DNA of 9,140 nucleotides from Spirochaetia bacterium (GCA_900769325.1 CAAGGF010000079.1:1-9140); one strand, 5' to 3'; shown: positions 1-5,573, numbered from the stretch's first letter. Notes: a model not told the origin generated them from the sequence alone. Program-made: numbers and translations.

Positions 1-38
1 TTTGAACGGGAACTTTATTTTTTTTCTCACAAGAAAGA

Positions 39-59
39 CTGTTTTTTCTAAAAAAACAG
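39..59 (-). terminator. Hairpin downstream of the restriction endonuclease gene
   Basis: CTGTTTTTT (39-47) and AAAAAACAG (51-59) form a perfect 9-bp inverted repeat with a 3-base loop. Read on the minus strand it lies about 65 bases after the endonuclease stop and is followed by a T-rich run (TCTTTCTT). That fits an intrinsic terminator for the restriction cassette, although the T run is interrupted. It could instead serve a gene outside the window. Confidence 0.5.
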
Positions 60-103
60 CCCTAAGTTGTATTTTTTTAGAATTAGTATTGACAACTTGG
101 GGC
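59..103 (-). repeat. 12-bp inverted repeat just past the endonuclease stop
   Basis: GCCCTAAGTTGT (59-70) pairs with ACAACTTGGGGC (92-103) with one non-Watson-Crick position, around a 21-base AT-rich loop. In RNA that position is U-G if the plus strand is transcribed. It begins 20 bases beyond the endonuclease stop and shares one base with the next hairpin. It may help end the transcript, protect the mRNA 3' end, or mark the edge of the cassette. No T tract follows it directly on the minus strand. Confidence 0.4.
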
Positions 104-123
104 CTTATATGTGTTATGTGATA

Positions 124-1242
124 TTATTCATCATTATCTTCTTCATAATTAAATTCGACTTTACTTTGAAGAATTATTTCATCAAGAACATTATTAAGAT
201 AGCCATTCTGGGCGGTCTCATTTAAATATAATATAAGCATTGGAATATTTATAACTTCATCAATAGAATTCATGTATCGATTAACGATAATTTCTATGCC
301 GTATTGCTGAATTGCATTTTCTCGCAAATGTTTTAAGATTTCTTCTACTGATTCATTTGTCTTTATGACGAATTTTACTGGATAATGTTCAAGTTTATCT
401 ATATCGAGAAAATATTTCTTTACATCTAAAGTTTCTGTTACTTGGTAAAAATTTCCTAGTGGCTTCATTACAAAATCTATTCCACCATCATTTGCATTAG
501 TTCGACCTGTTTTGTATAGTTTCAAATTTTCTTCTTGCAAGTTTATCTTGTCATATCCCCAGAAAATCTTTTTATCCCAATAATAATATTTCAAGATAGC
601 AAAACTCACTATTTCAAATAACCTAGCATCAACATTCGGCTCTAGCAATCCTGAAATAAACGAAAATACTTTTTCTTTATCGCTAGAAGGAAGTTTTTGA
701 AGTTGTTCGCAAGAGTAAATAAATTTTTCAAATGCATTTTTCTTTGCTTTAATATATTCGTTTATAATACAAATAATAGTTTTACTGATATCATAAACTT
801 TTCCGCTAATTTTAATATTAAGAAGATTGGTATTTATCCAATACCGACTTGTAGGAATATCTCGTATAATAATCGTGTCTTCTACAGTAGGGAAATATTT
901 ATGAAATTCTTCATTCAATCTATGATTCAATGCGTGGTTTTGTAATTTTTCACCAAACGGTAATTCTCTTTGTCTTGTAAACAAATCTGAAAATATAGCA
1001 CCTTCATATTTCTTGTAATCTTGCTTTCTATCGAAAACTACTTTTATATAGTCCTCTACCAAAACATATATTGCATAGAGGTTTGCAAAACTTCCACGAG
1101 CTTTTGAACCTCTATTTGCAGATTTTGTTTTAATATTTATATATTCTAATAACGGAGAAACTTGAAGTAATTCTTTTCCATCCACTTTTAAAGTTGCTTT
1201 AATTTGTGAAATTATTGTATCTGTAAAATCATGGAAAACCAT
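124..1242 (-). CDS. Type II restriction endonuclease, predicted ATGCAT-specific
   Basis: This 372-residue protein lies downstream of a DNA adenine methyltransferase on the same strand, the usual arrangement of a Type II restriction-modification pair. I infer its function mainly from that position and from an Mrr/PD-(D/E)XK-like patch. Residues 246-257 read GRTNANDGGIDF and are followed by FYQVTE (265-270). This resembles a core in which D256 is the metal-binding Asp and Q267 begins the second half of the motif. The usual catalytic Lys is Thr269 here. The helix ARLFEIVSFAIL (206-217) could supply the upstream Glu. Specificity for ATGCAT is inherited from the YhdJ-like partner. The start at 1242 is chosen because GGGAG (1248-1252) lies 5 bases upstream. 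An ATG four codons earlier, at 1254, has no ribosome binding site and abuts a terminator-like hairpin. The gene is more AT-rich than the housekeeping genes to its right, consistent with horizontal acquisition. Confidence 0.72.
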   Translation of the reverse strand: MVFHDFTDTIISQIKATLKVDGKELLQVSPLLEYINIKTKSANRGSKARGSFANLYAIYVLVEDYIKVVFDRKQDYKKYEGAIFSDLFTRQRELPFGEKLQNHALNHRLNEEFHKYFPTVEDTIIIRDIPTSRYWINTNLLNIKISGKVYDISKTIICIINEYIKAKKNAFEKFIYSCEQLQKLPSSDKEKVFSFISGLLEPNVDARLFEIVSFAILKYYYWDKKIFWGYDKINLQEENLKLYKTGRTNANDGGIDFVMKPLGNFYQVTETLDVKKYFLDIDKLEHYPVKFVIKTNESVEEILKHLRENAIQQYGIEIIVNRYMNSIDEVINIPMLILYLNETAQNGYLNNVLDEIILQSKVEFNYEEDNDE

Positions 1243-1254
1243 AGTTTCTCCCAT

Positions 1255-1295
1255 AAAAAGTCAAGAAGATTGTTTCAACAATCGATTGACTTTTT
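1255..1295 (-). terminator. Terminator-like hairpin between methyltransferase and endonuclease
   Basis: AAAAAGTCAA (1255-1264) pairs perfectly with TTGACTTTTT (1286-1295). Inside it GATTGTT (1268-1274) pairs with AACAATC (1277-1283), giving 17 base pairs with one small internal loop and a 2-base apical gap. Both strands end the stem in five T residues, so it could act in either direction. On the minus strand the T run is followed immediately by the endonuclease start region. It is a candidate attenuator limiting read-through from the methyltransferase into the endonuclease. Confidence 0.55.
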
Positions 1296-1297
1296 AC

Positions 1298-1395
1298 GCT
1301 GTTCCGTAATGTAATGAGAAACAGCATTTCAATAATAAGTTTGCAACGCAAACTTTAGATAAGATAAAGCCACGCTATTTTAGCGATTTTATCTT
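1298..1395 (-). repeat. Cluster of three further inverted repeats in the cassette spacer
   Basis: Three more inverted repeats fill the rest of the spacer. GCTGTT (1298-1303) pairs with AACAGC (1320-1325). AAGTTTGC (1337-1344) pairs with GCAAACTT (1348-1355) around a 3-base loop. AAGATAAA (1361-1368) pairs with TTTATCTT (1388-1395), with CGCTA (1373-1377) and TAGCG (1381-1385) nested inside. The last begins 8 bases after the methyltransferase stop. Together with the 1255-1295 hairpin they would fold most of the spacer of a shared transcript. Confidence 0.5.
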
Positions 1396-1402
1396 ACACT
1401 CC

Positions 1403-2260
1403 TTATGCAAAAAGTGGTAGTACTTCTTGTCCTTGCTGAATATTTTTTCTTTCGTATGATTTTGGTTCTCTTGTAAGAGATTCACCATTATATTCAGTTT
1501 TACGCAAAACTCTTCGAAGTCCAATCTTAAAATATTCCTCAGAAATATCAATTCCTATAGATTTTCTTCCTAATGAATTTGCAACATACGAAGTTGTAAA
1601 AGTACCTGAAAATGGATCAAGTATTAAATCTCCTTCATTGCTAGATGCTTTTATGATTCTTTCCAATAAAGCAATTGGTTTTTGGGTTGGATGATTCTCA
1701 TATTCATCCATACGATAACGAACTCTTGGAAAATTCCAAACATTTCCAGGAACTTTTTCTGTATTATAAGGAGTTGGTACTGGTTTCCGATAATCTATGA
1801 GTTTTCGTTGGGCTCCCGTTTTTGCTTCTACTAATATGTCCTCTGCATTAAAACAATAATTTTTTTTGTCTTTTACGCAAAATAAAATAGGTTCATACAT
1901 TGAGCCAAAATATTTTTTTGCTTGTACTCCTGAACTATCATAACTCCAAATAATTCTAGAAAGTATAGTCATTTTTGAGCGAATATAAATATCAAAATAT
2001 GGCATAAACTGAGTTGAGGTCATTATATACATCGAACCAGTTTTTTTAAGTTTACAGATACATTCATCAATCCATTTGTAGCACCAATTTAAATAATCCT
2101 CATCAGAATCCCATTTATCCATTGTTGATTCAAATTTCTTCCCAATATTATATGGAGGGTCAATAAATATTAAATCTACTGATTCATCCTCAATTTGAGA
2201 AAGACCTTCAAATACATCTGCACAAATAATTTTATTATTATTATCAGAAAATGATCTCAT
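1403..2260 (-). CDS. DNA adenine N6-methyltransferase, YhdJ-like (ATGCAT)
   Basis: A 285-residue beta-class amino-methyltransferase that uses S-adenosylmethionine to methylate adenine in DNA. The catalytic motif DPPYNIG (34-40) precedes the target-region block, HPTQKP (190-195) and the AdoMet-binding motif DPFSGTFTT (215-223), which is the order expected of the beta class. From memory it matches E. coli YhdJ over long stretches, including IWSYDSSGVQAKK (104-116), GSMYEPIL (119-126) and KVPGNVW (169-175). YhdJ methylates ATGCAT, so I predict the same site. YhdJ is solitary in E. coli, but here a probable endonuclease lies downstream, so this copy probably protects the host from it. No Shine-Dalgarno sequence precedes the ATG. 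A TATATT box lies 6 bases upstream, so the message may be leaderless. A 6-bp inverted repeat overlaps the start. Confidence 0.93.
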   Translation of the reverse strand: MRSFSDNNNKIICADVFEGLSQIEDESVDLIFIDPPYNIGKKFESTMDKWDSDEDYLNWCYKWIDECICKLKKTGSMYIMTSTQFMPYFDIYIRSKMTILSRIIWSYDSSGVQAKKYFGSMYEPILFCVKDKKNYCFNAEDILVEAKTGAQRKLIDYRKPVPTPYNTEKVPGNVWNFPRVRYRMDEYENHPTQKPIALLERIIKASSNEGDLILDPFSGTFTTSYVANSLGRKSIGIDISEEYFKIGLRRVLRKTEYNGESLTREPKSYERKNIQQGQEVLPLFA

Positions 2261-2276
2261 ACTAGTAATATAGTAT
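2259..2276 (-). promoter_or_regulatory. Inverted repeat over the methyltransferase start and -10 box
   Basis: ATACTA (2259-2264) and TAGTAT (2271-2276) form a perfect 6-bp inverted repeat with a 6-base spacer. It covers the first base of the start codon and a TATATT box (2267-2272 on the minus strand). A protein bound here would block initiation, so it is a candidate operator, for example for autoregulation by the methyltransferase. AT-rich DNA yields such repeats by chance. Confidence 0.3.
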
Positions 2277-2324
2277 TTATTTGAAGAAATTTATAGTAGT
2301 ACACTTTCGGGTACATATTTTTTA

Positions 2325-2344
2325 GCGCCCCAGTGCGGCCGTCC
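2325..2344. other. GC-rich 20-base patch at the edge of the restriction cassette
   Basis: Seventeen of 20 bases here are G or C, flanked on both sides by strongly AT-rich DNA. It lies between the 3' end of the metal regulator and the start of the methyltransferase. I found no coding frame or convincing terminator hairpin in it. It may be a remnant of other DNA or a junction scar from acquisition of the cassette. Confidence 0.35.
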
Positions 2345-2357
2345 ACACAACAATAAA

Positions 2358-2723
2358 TTACGGATTATTCTCAAGCCATTTTTTAATTCCGTTTACAACA
2401 TCCGAATCAATTACATGTTCAATTCTACAAGCGTTTTTTTCTGCCTGGTCTTCAGGAATATCTGCAAGTTTTACAAGAAATTTTGTGAGGAGCTGATGAC
2501 GAGAATAAATATCGGTTGCTTTTTCAAGGCCTTTTTCCGTGAGATTTATCATATTTCCAAGCCCAAAATTAATATAACCGTCTTTTTCAAGAATTCCCAT
2601 TGCACGGCTTACACTTGGCTTAGAAAATCCCAGATGATTTGCAATATCAACAGAACGAACAAAACCATTTTTATTTTTCAAAATTAAAATTGCTTCAAGA
2701 TAATCTTCACCTGATTCGTACAT
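2358..2723 (-). CDS. DtxR/MntR-family metal-dependent transcriptional regulator
   Basis: A 121-residue cytoplasmic repressor-type protein of the DtxR/MntR family, which senses Mn(II) or Fe(II) and usually represses metal uptake genes. The N-terminal winged helix (about 1-65) contains VDIANHLGFSKPSVSRAMGILEKDG (25-49). The metal-binding and dimerisation helices follow. Aligned to B. subtilis MntR, the ligands are D7, E10, H76, E102 and H103. The position of MntR Glu99 is Cys99 here, as in DtxR (Cys102), so the preferred metal is uncertain. There is no SH3-like C-terminal domain, as in MntR, and the protein ends about 20 residues earlier than MntR's 142. The start at 2723 has a strong GGGGGA ribosome binding site. 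The gene is divergent from the neighbouring plus-strand pair. No metal transporter gene is present in the window, so its targets are unknown. Confidence 0.9.
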   Translation of the reverse strand: MYESGEDYLEAILILKNKNGFVRSVDIANHLGFSKPSVSRAMGILEKDGYINFGLGNMINLTEKGLEKATDIYSRHQLLTKFLVKLADIPEDQAEKNACRIEHVIDSDVVNGIKKWLENNP

Positions 2724-2738
2724 ATTTCCCCCGGAAAT
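2724..2738 (-). promoter_or_regulatory. Short hairpin burying the regulator's ribosome binding site
   Basis: ATTTCC (2724-2729) and GGAAAT (2733-2738) are perfectly complementary around CCC. On the minus strand this places part of the GGGGGA ribosome binding site in a 6-bp stem directly before the ATG. It could tune translation of the regulator or serve as a DNA operator. The 3-base loop is at the lower limit for folding. Confidence 0.35.
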
Positions 2739-2759
2739 TTAATCTCGTCTCTTAAAAAA

Positions 2760-2768
2760 ATTATATCA
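2760..2768 (-). promoter_or_regulatory. Extended -10 promoter of the metal regulator
   Basis: On the minus strand this reads TGATATAAT, a perfect sigma-70 -10 hexamer with a TGn extension. Transcription would start near 2753, giving a leader of about 30 bases that includes the GGGGGA ribosome binding site. No good -35 hexamer is visible at 16-18 bases, which the TGn extension can offset. Confidence 0.6.
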
Positions 2769-2820
2769 CAAATGAACTACTATAAAAATACCTTTTAAAG
2801 ATGTTCAAATTAAAAAAAAA

Positions 2821-2829
2821 TGTTAAAAT
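2821..2829 (+). promoter_or_regulatory. Extended -10 element abutting the activation-domain gene start
   Basis: TGTTAAAAT is a TGn plus TAAAAT -10 element ending 6 bases before the ATG at 2836. The expected start site, about 7 bases downstream, would fall on the ATG itself. No Shine-Dalgarno sequence is present and the -35 region is poor. Confidence 0.5.
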
Positions 2830-2835
2830 CTCACT

Positions 2836-3441
2836 ATGAAAATCGATTTTCCAGAAATAAATGACATCTCAATTTCAGTTGACGAAGCGGCATATTTTTT
2901 AGGCTACGGAAAACTTCACAAACCTGAAGAACCAATTCTTTCAATGATAAATTCTTCTATTATTCAAATGAAAAATGTCGTAAAACCTAAAGCGTGTGCA
3001 GAATTTTTTGATTTAAAAGTCGAAGGCGAATTAATTCAGTTTGCCGATTTAAAATTTACTTCAAAAGATTTGTCGAAAAATCTCAAAAACTGTTCAAAAA
3101 TCGTTCTCGCTGCGGTTACAGTCGGTTCGCAGGCAGATTTTTTAATCAGAAAAGCCCAAATTCAGGATTCCGCAAAATCTTCTATAATGCAGGCAGTCGG
3201 AGCGGCGTTCGCAGAACATACAATAGAAACGCTGAACAATGTTATTTCAAAACAGGCAGAACAAAACGGATTTAAAACTCATCCGCGATACAGTCCAGGT
3301 TACGGCGATGTTCCTCTTTCATTCCAGAAAGAATTTTTCAGGCTTTTACCGTGTGCAAAAATCGGACTTACGCTAATGGAAACGCTGATTATGGCTCCTG
3401 AAAAATCTGTTACGGCTTTTATTGGAATAGAAAAAATTTAA
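2836..3441 (+). CDS. Stand-alone B12-dependent methionine synthase activation domain
   Basis: A 201-residue protein resembling only the C-terminal activation domain of MetH. That domain binds S-adenosylmethionine and takes part in reductive methylation of the cobalamin cofactor when it becomes oxidised. The signature is RYSPGYGDVPLSFQ (151-164), corresponding to the AdoMet-contacting R-x-x-PGY motif of MetH. A conserved-looking C-terminal block, LTLMETLIMAPEKSVTAFIG (178-197), follows. There is no methyltransferase, folate or cobalamin domain, no signal peptide and no membrane segment. Such free-standing domains occur in bacteria whose MetH lacks its own, so I infer that the partner MetH is encoded elsewhere. 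A symporter gene follows after 23 bases on the same strand, and the metal regulator gene is divergent. Translation probably begins on a leaderless message. Confidence 0.85.
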   Translation: MKIDFPEINDISISVDEAAYFLGYGKLHKPEEPILSMINSSIIQMKNVVKPKACAEFFDLKVEGELIQFADLKFTSKDLSKNLKNCSKIVLAAVTVGSQADFLIRKAQIQDSAKSSIMQAVGAAFAEHTIETLNNVISKQAEQNGFKTHPRYSPGYGDVPLSFQKEFFRLLPCAKIGLTLMETLIMAPEKSVTAFIGIEKI

Positions 3442-3447
3442 TTTGTG

Positions 3448-3456
3448 TGGTAAAAT
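3448..3456 (+). promoter_or_regulatory. Extended -10 element just before the symporter gene
   Basis: TGGTAAAAT repeats the TGn-TAAAAT pattern found before the preceding gene and ends 8 bases before the ATG at 3465. No Shine-Dalgarno sequence is present. The symporter may therefore have its own promoter in the 23-base gap, as well as any read-through from upstream. Confidence 0.45.
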
Positions 3457-3464
3457 AAAAATCT

Positions 3465-4775
3465 ATGAAACTTTGGATAAAATTCTTAATTGGTGCAATT
3501 TTAGGTGCATTCTGCGCTTTTATAATTCCTGTAGAAAACGAAACCGTAAAATATTTAATCGGATTCATCACCGAAATCGTAATTCGTTTTGGAAGATACA
3601 TGATAATTCCTGTCGTGTTCTGTTCTGCAATTACGGCGTTCAACCGTCTGCGTGATTCAAAAGCGTTGACAAAAACTGCTGTCTGGACTTTTTCAATAAT
3701 CGTAATTTCTTCACTTTTGCTAACAATAATCGGACTGCTTTCAATTTTAATCGTAAAACTCCCCCGAATTCCTGTAACAATGACAACAGAAAATGCAAAC
3801 ACCGCTGTCATTCAGGAAAATCAGCTTTACAAAATTCTTTCAGACTTTTCAACCGGAATTCCAGAAAATCTCAACGGTTCAGAATTAAACATTCAAAATC
3901 TTCTGCGCGCGCTTCTTCCATTTTCAGCGTTTGATTCCCTAAGAAACGGAACTTTTATTCTTGCAGCATTTTTCTTTGCGTTTCTCATCGGAACTGCTTC
4001 AACTGCCGACGAAATTTTATTCCGCCCGGTAACAACATTTTTTGATTCGTTTTCAAAATTAATGTACAACATTATGGTAATTTTCACAGAATTCCTTGAA
4101 ATCGGAATGGTCGCAATTCTCTGCTACTGGACAATCACTTTCCGCGGAATTCTTTCGACAGGTTTTTACACTCCGCTCATTTTAATGCTTTCAATCGATT
4201 TTTTAATTGTCGCAGGAATCGTTTATCCGCTGATTCTAAAATATTTATGCCACGACCCGCATCCGTATAAAGTTCTTTACGCTTCAGTCTGTTCGATTAT
4301 AGCAGCATTTTTCACCGGAGATTCAAATTTTGTTCTCCCGTTAAACATAAGACACGCAAAAGAAAGTTTAGGTGTCCGCAGAAGAATCAATGCCGTAACT
4401 CATCCGCTTTTTTCAATTTTTGCACGAGGCGGTTCAGCATTAGTTACAACAATCAGTTTTATCGTAATTTATAGAAGTTATTCTTCGCTCTCAATTCCGT
4501 TTACAGATATTTTATGGATTTCACTAACTTCGTTTGGACTTTCATTTCTTTTAGGTGGATTTCCTGCCGGAGGAACTTTTATAAGCCTTACAGTTCTGTG
4601 CGTTCTTTACGGAAGAAATTTTGAAACCGGCTATTACCTTCTTTTAAAACCGGCAGCCCCAATTCTTTGTTCTTTTGCAGCAGCGTTTGATGTTCTCACT
4701 TCAATGTTCGGAAGTTATATCGTTGCAGTCAAAACAAAATACATTGAACACCACAGCATAAGGCATTTCATCTAA
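3465..4775 (+). CDS. Divergent dicarboxylate/amino-acid:cation symporter (DAACS)
   Basis: A 436-residue inner-membrane transporter of the sodium:dicarboxylate symporter family (GltPh, GltP, DctA). These proteins import glutamate, aspartate or C4-dicarboxylates with Na+ or H+. Hydrophobic segments begin at residue 5 and recur throughout. The first re-entrant hairpin region is FFTGDSNFVLPLNIRHAKE (282-300), where canonical members have a Ser-rich tip. The transmembrane-7 cation motif NMDGT appears to be replaced by FARGGSA (319-325). The second hairpin, LLGGFPAGG (362-370), is recognisable. In transmembrane segment 8, AAFDVLTSMFGSYIVA (406-421) keeps one Asp (409) but lacks the Arg that contacts the substrate side chain in GltPh. 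The fold assignment is firm. Substrate and coupling ion cannot be predicted. The hydrophilic segment at 101-145 lies between membrane segments. Confidence 0.88.
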   Translation: MKLWIKFLIGAILGAFCAFIIPVENETVKYLIGFITEIVIRFGRYMIIPVVFCSAITAFNRLRDSKALTKTAVWTFSIIVISSLLLTIIGLLSILIVKLPRIPVTMTTENANTAVIQENQLYKILSDFSTGIPENLNGSELNIQNLLRALLPFSAFDSLRNGTFILAAFFFAFLIGTASTADEILFRPVTTFFDSFSKLMYNIMVIFTEFLEIGMVAILCYWTITFRGILSTGFYTPLILMLSIDFLIVAGIVYPLILKYLCHDPHPYKVLYASVCSIIAAFFTGDSNFVLPLNIRHAKESLGVRRRINAVTHPLFSIFARGGSALVTTISFIVIYRSYSSLSIPFTDILWISLTSFGLSFLLGGFPAGGTFISLTVLCVLYGRNFETGYYLLLKPAAPILCSFAAAFDVLTSMFGSYIVAVKTKYIEHHSIRHFI

Positions 4776-4782
4776 CAAAATT

Positions 4783-4804
4783 AAAATTCTTTAAAAAGAA
4801 TTTT
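4783..4804. terminator. AT-only hairpin after the symporter gene
   Basis: AAAATTCTTT (4783-4792) and AAAGAATTTT (4795-4804) form a perfect 10-bp inverted repeat with a 2-base gap, starting 7 bases after the symporter stop. It contains one G-C pair and ends in T residues. It could be a weak terminator, or merely a by-product of AT-rich DNA just upstream of the next promoter. Confidence 0.35.
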
Positions 4805-4811
4805 TAAAAAA

Positions 4812-4840
4812 TTGCAAAACAAAAAAAATAAGGATATAAT
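4812..4840 (+). promoter_or_regulatory. Sigma-70 promoter of rsmI, ending 4 bases before the ATG
   Basis: TTGCAA (4812-4817) and TATAAT (4835-4840) are separated by exactly 17 bases. The -10 hexamer is perfect and the -35 matches 4 of 6 positions. The rsmI ATG begins at 4845, so transcription should start at or within the start codon. The possible ribosome binding site AAGGA (4830-4834) would then not be transcribed. Confidence 0.75.
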
Positions 4841-4844
4841 AAAT

Positions 4845-5552
4845 ATGGCTATTCTGTATGTTGTTGGAACTCCTATAGGAAATCTTGGAGATATAACTTT
4901 TCGGGCAATCGAAACATTTAAAAATGTTGATGCAATTGCCTGCGAAGATACACGGCATACACTTCAGCTTTTAACGCATTTTGAAATCCGTAAGCCGCTT
5001 ATAAGCTGCCGTTCGCAGAATGAATCTCTCGCAAGTGAAAAGATTATTCAGCTTCTAAACGAAGGCAAAAATGTCGCTTACGCAAGTGATGCAGGAACTC
5101 CAGGAATAAGCGATCCGGGTGCAGTTCTTGCAAGTCTTGTAAGAAAATCTGGTCATCAGGTTGTTCCAATTCCAGGTGCAAGTGCATTTGCTTCTCTTGT
5201 AAGCGTTGCCGGTACTGGTGGAAAAACTCTGATTTTTGAAGGATTTCTTTCGCCAAAACCTGGTAAAAGAAGAAAACGCCTTTCTGAACTTCTGCAAACA
5301 GGCGATGCTTTTGTTTTGTATGAATCTCCGTTCAGAATTGTTAAACTTCTTTCAGATATTGCCGATATTGAATCTAGTCGCAATATTGTGATTGGCCGTG
5401 AACTTACTAAATTGCATGAAGAAATAATTGAAGGTTCAGCTGCAGAATTAAAACAAGATTTTGCTTCTCGTTCATCAATAAAAGGTGAATTTGCAATTTT
5501 TGTTTCTGGTGTAAAAAAAACTCAACTTTCTGAAAAATCTACCGATAATTAA
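4845..5552 (+). CDS. rsmI: 16S rRNA (cytidine-1402 2'-O)-methyltransferase RsmI
   Basis: A 235-residue enzyme that 2'-O-methylates C1402 in the decoding centre of 16S rRNA using S-adenosylmethionine. It has the tetrapyrrole-methylase fold. Family motifs are all present: VGTPIGNLGD (7-16), CEDTRHT (33-39), SDAGTPGISDPG (81-92), PGASA (110-114), YESPFR (159-164), GRELTK (184-189) and KGEF (213-216). It is about 50 residues shorter than E. coli RsmI because the C-terminal extension is missing. I start it at the ATG at 4845, which gives the conserved MAILYVVGTP N terminus. A TTG 33 bases upstream is in frame but lies in the -35 box. The last codons overlap a probable sigma-28 promoter for flgM, which begins 21 bases after the stop. 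Confidence 0.96.
   Translation: MAILYVVGTPIGNLGDITFRAIETFKNVDAIACEDTRHTLQLLTHFEIRKPLISCRSQNESLASEKIIQLLNEGKNVAYASDAGTPGISDPGAVLASLVRKSGHQVVPIPGASAFASLVSVAGTGGKTLIFEGFLSPKPGKRRKRLSELLQTGDAFVLYESPFRIVKLLSDIADIESSRNIVIGRELTKLHEEIIEGSAAELKQDFASRSSIKGEFAIFVSGVKKTQLSEKSTDN
5522..5548 (+). promoter_or_regulatory. Sigma-28 (FliA) promoter for flgM inside the end of rsmI
   Basis: TCAACTTT (5522-5529), 11 bases, then ACCGATAA (5541-5548) match the flagellar sigma-28 consensus TAAAGTTT-N11-GCCGATAA. The matches are 6 of 8 and 7 of 8 positions with the exact spacing. The start site would be near 5555, leaving a leader of about 20 bases that carries the flgM ribosome binding site. It lies in the last ten codons of rsmI. 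Control of flgM by sigma-28 is known in enteric bacteria; its presence here is inferred from sequence. Confidence 0.72.
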
Positions 5553-5573
5553 AGTGTAGAGGGGTAGGACGAT

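Noticed and set aside
2..120. Plus-strand open frame entering from the left edge
   Set aside because: About 39 codons are open, but it runs through two hairpins, is low-complexity and matches nothing I recognise.
1243..1254. Upstream ATG for the endonuclease (four extra residues)
   Set aside because: It directly follows the T run of a hairpin and has no ribosome binding site, whereas the ATG at 1242 is preceded by GGGAG at 5 bases. It cannot be fully excluded.
39..1402. Integron attC sites around the restriction cassette
   Set aside because: Considered because inverted repeats flank the genes and a chromosomal integron is known in Treponema denticola. I could not find paired RYYYAAC and GTTRRRY boxes in the right order.
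2740..2835. MntR or DtxR operator in the divergent promoter region
   Set aside because: I found no convincing palindrome resembling known boxes of these regulators in this stretch, only A- and T-rich runs.
3419..3811. Minus-strand open frame opposite the symporter gene
   Set aside because: It is the antisense shadow of a clear membrane protein gene, with no start signal or recognisable domain.
4812..4844. TTG start extending rsmI by 11 residues
   Set aside because: The TTG lies in the -35 hexamer of a clear promoter and the extra residues are low-complexity. The ATG at 4845 gives the conserved N terminus.
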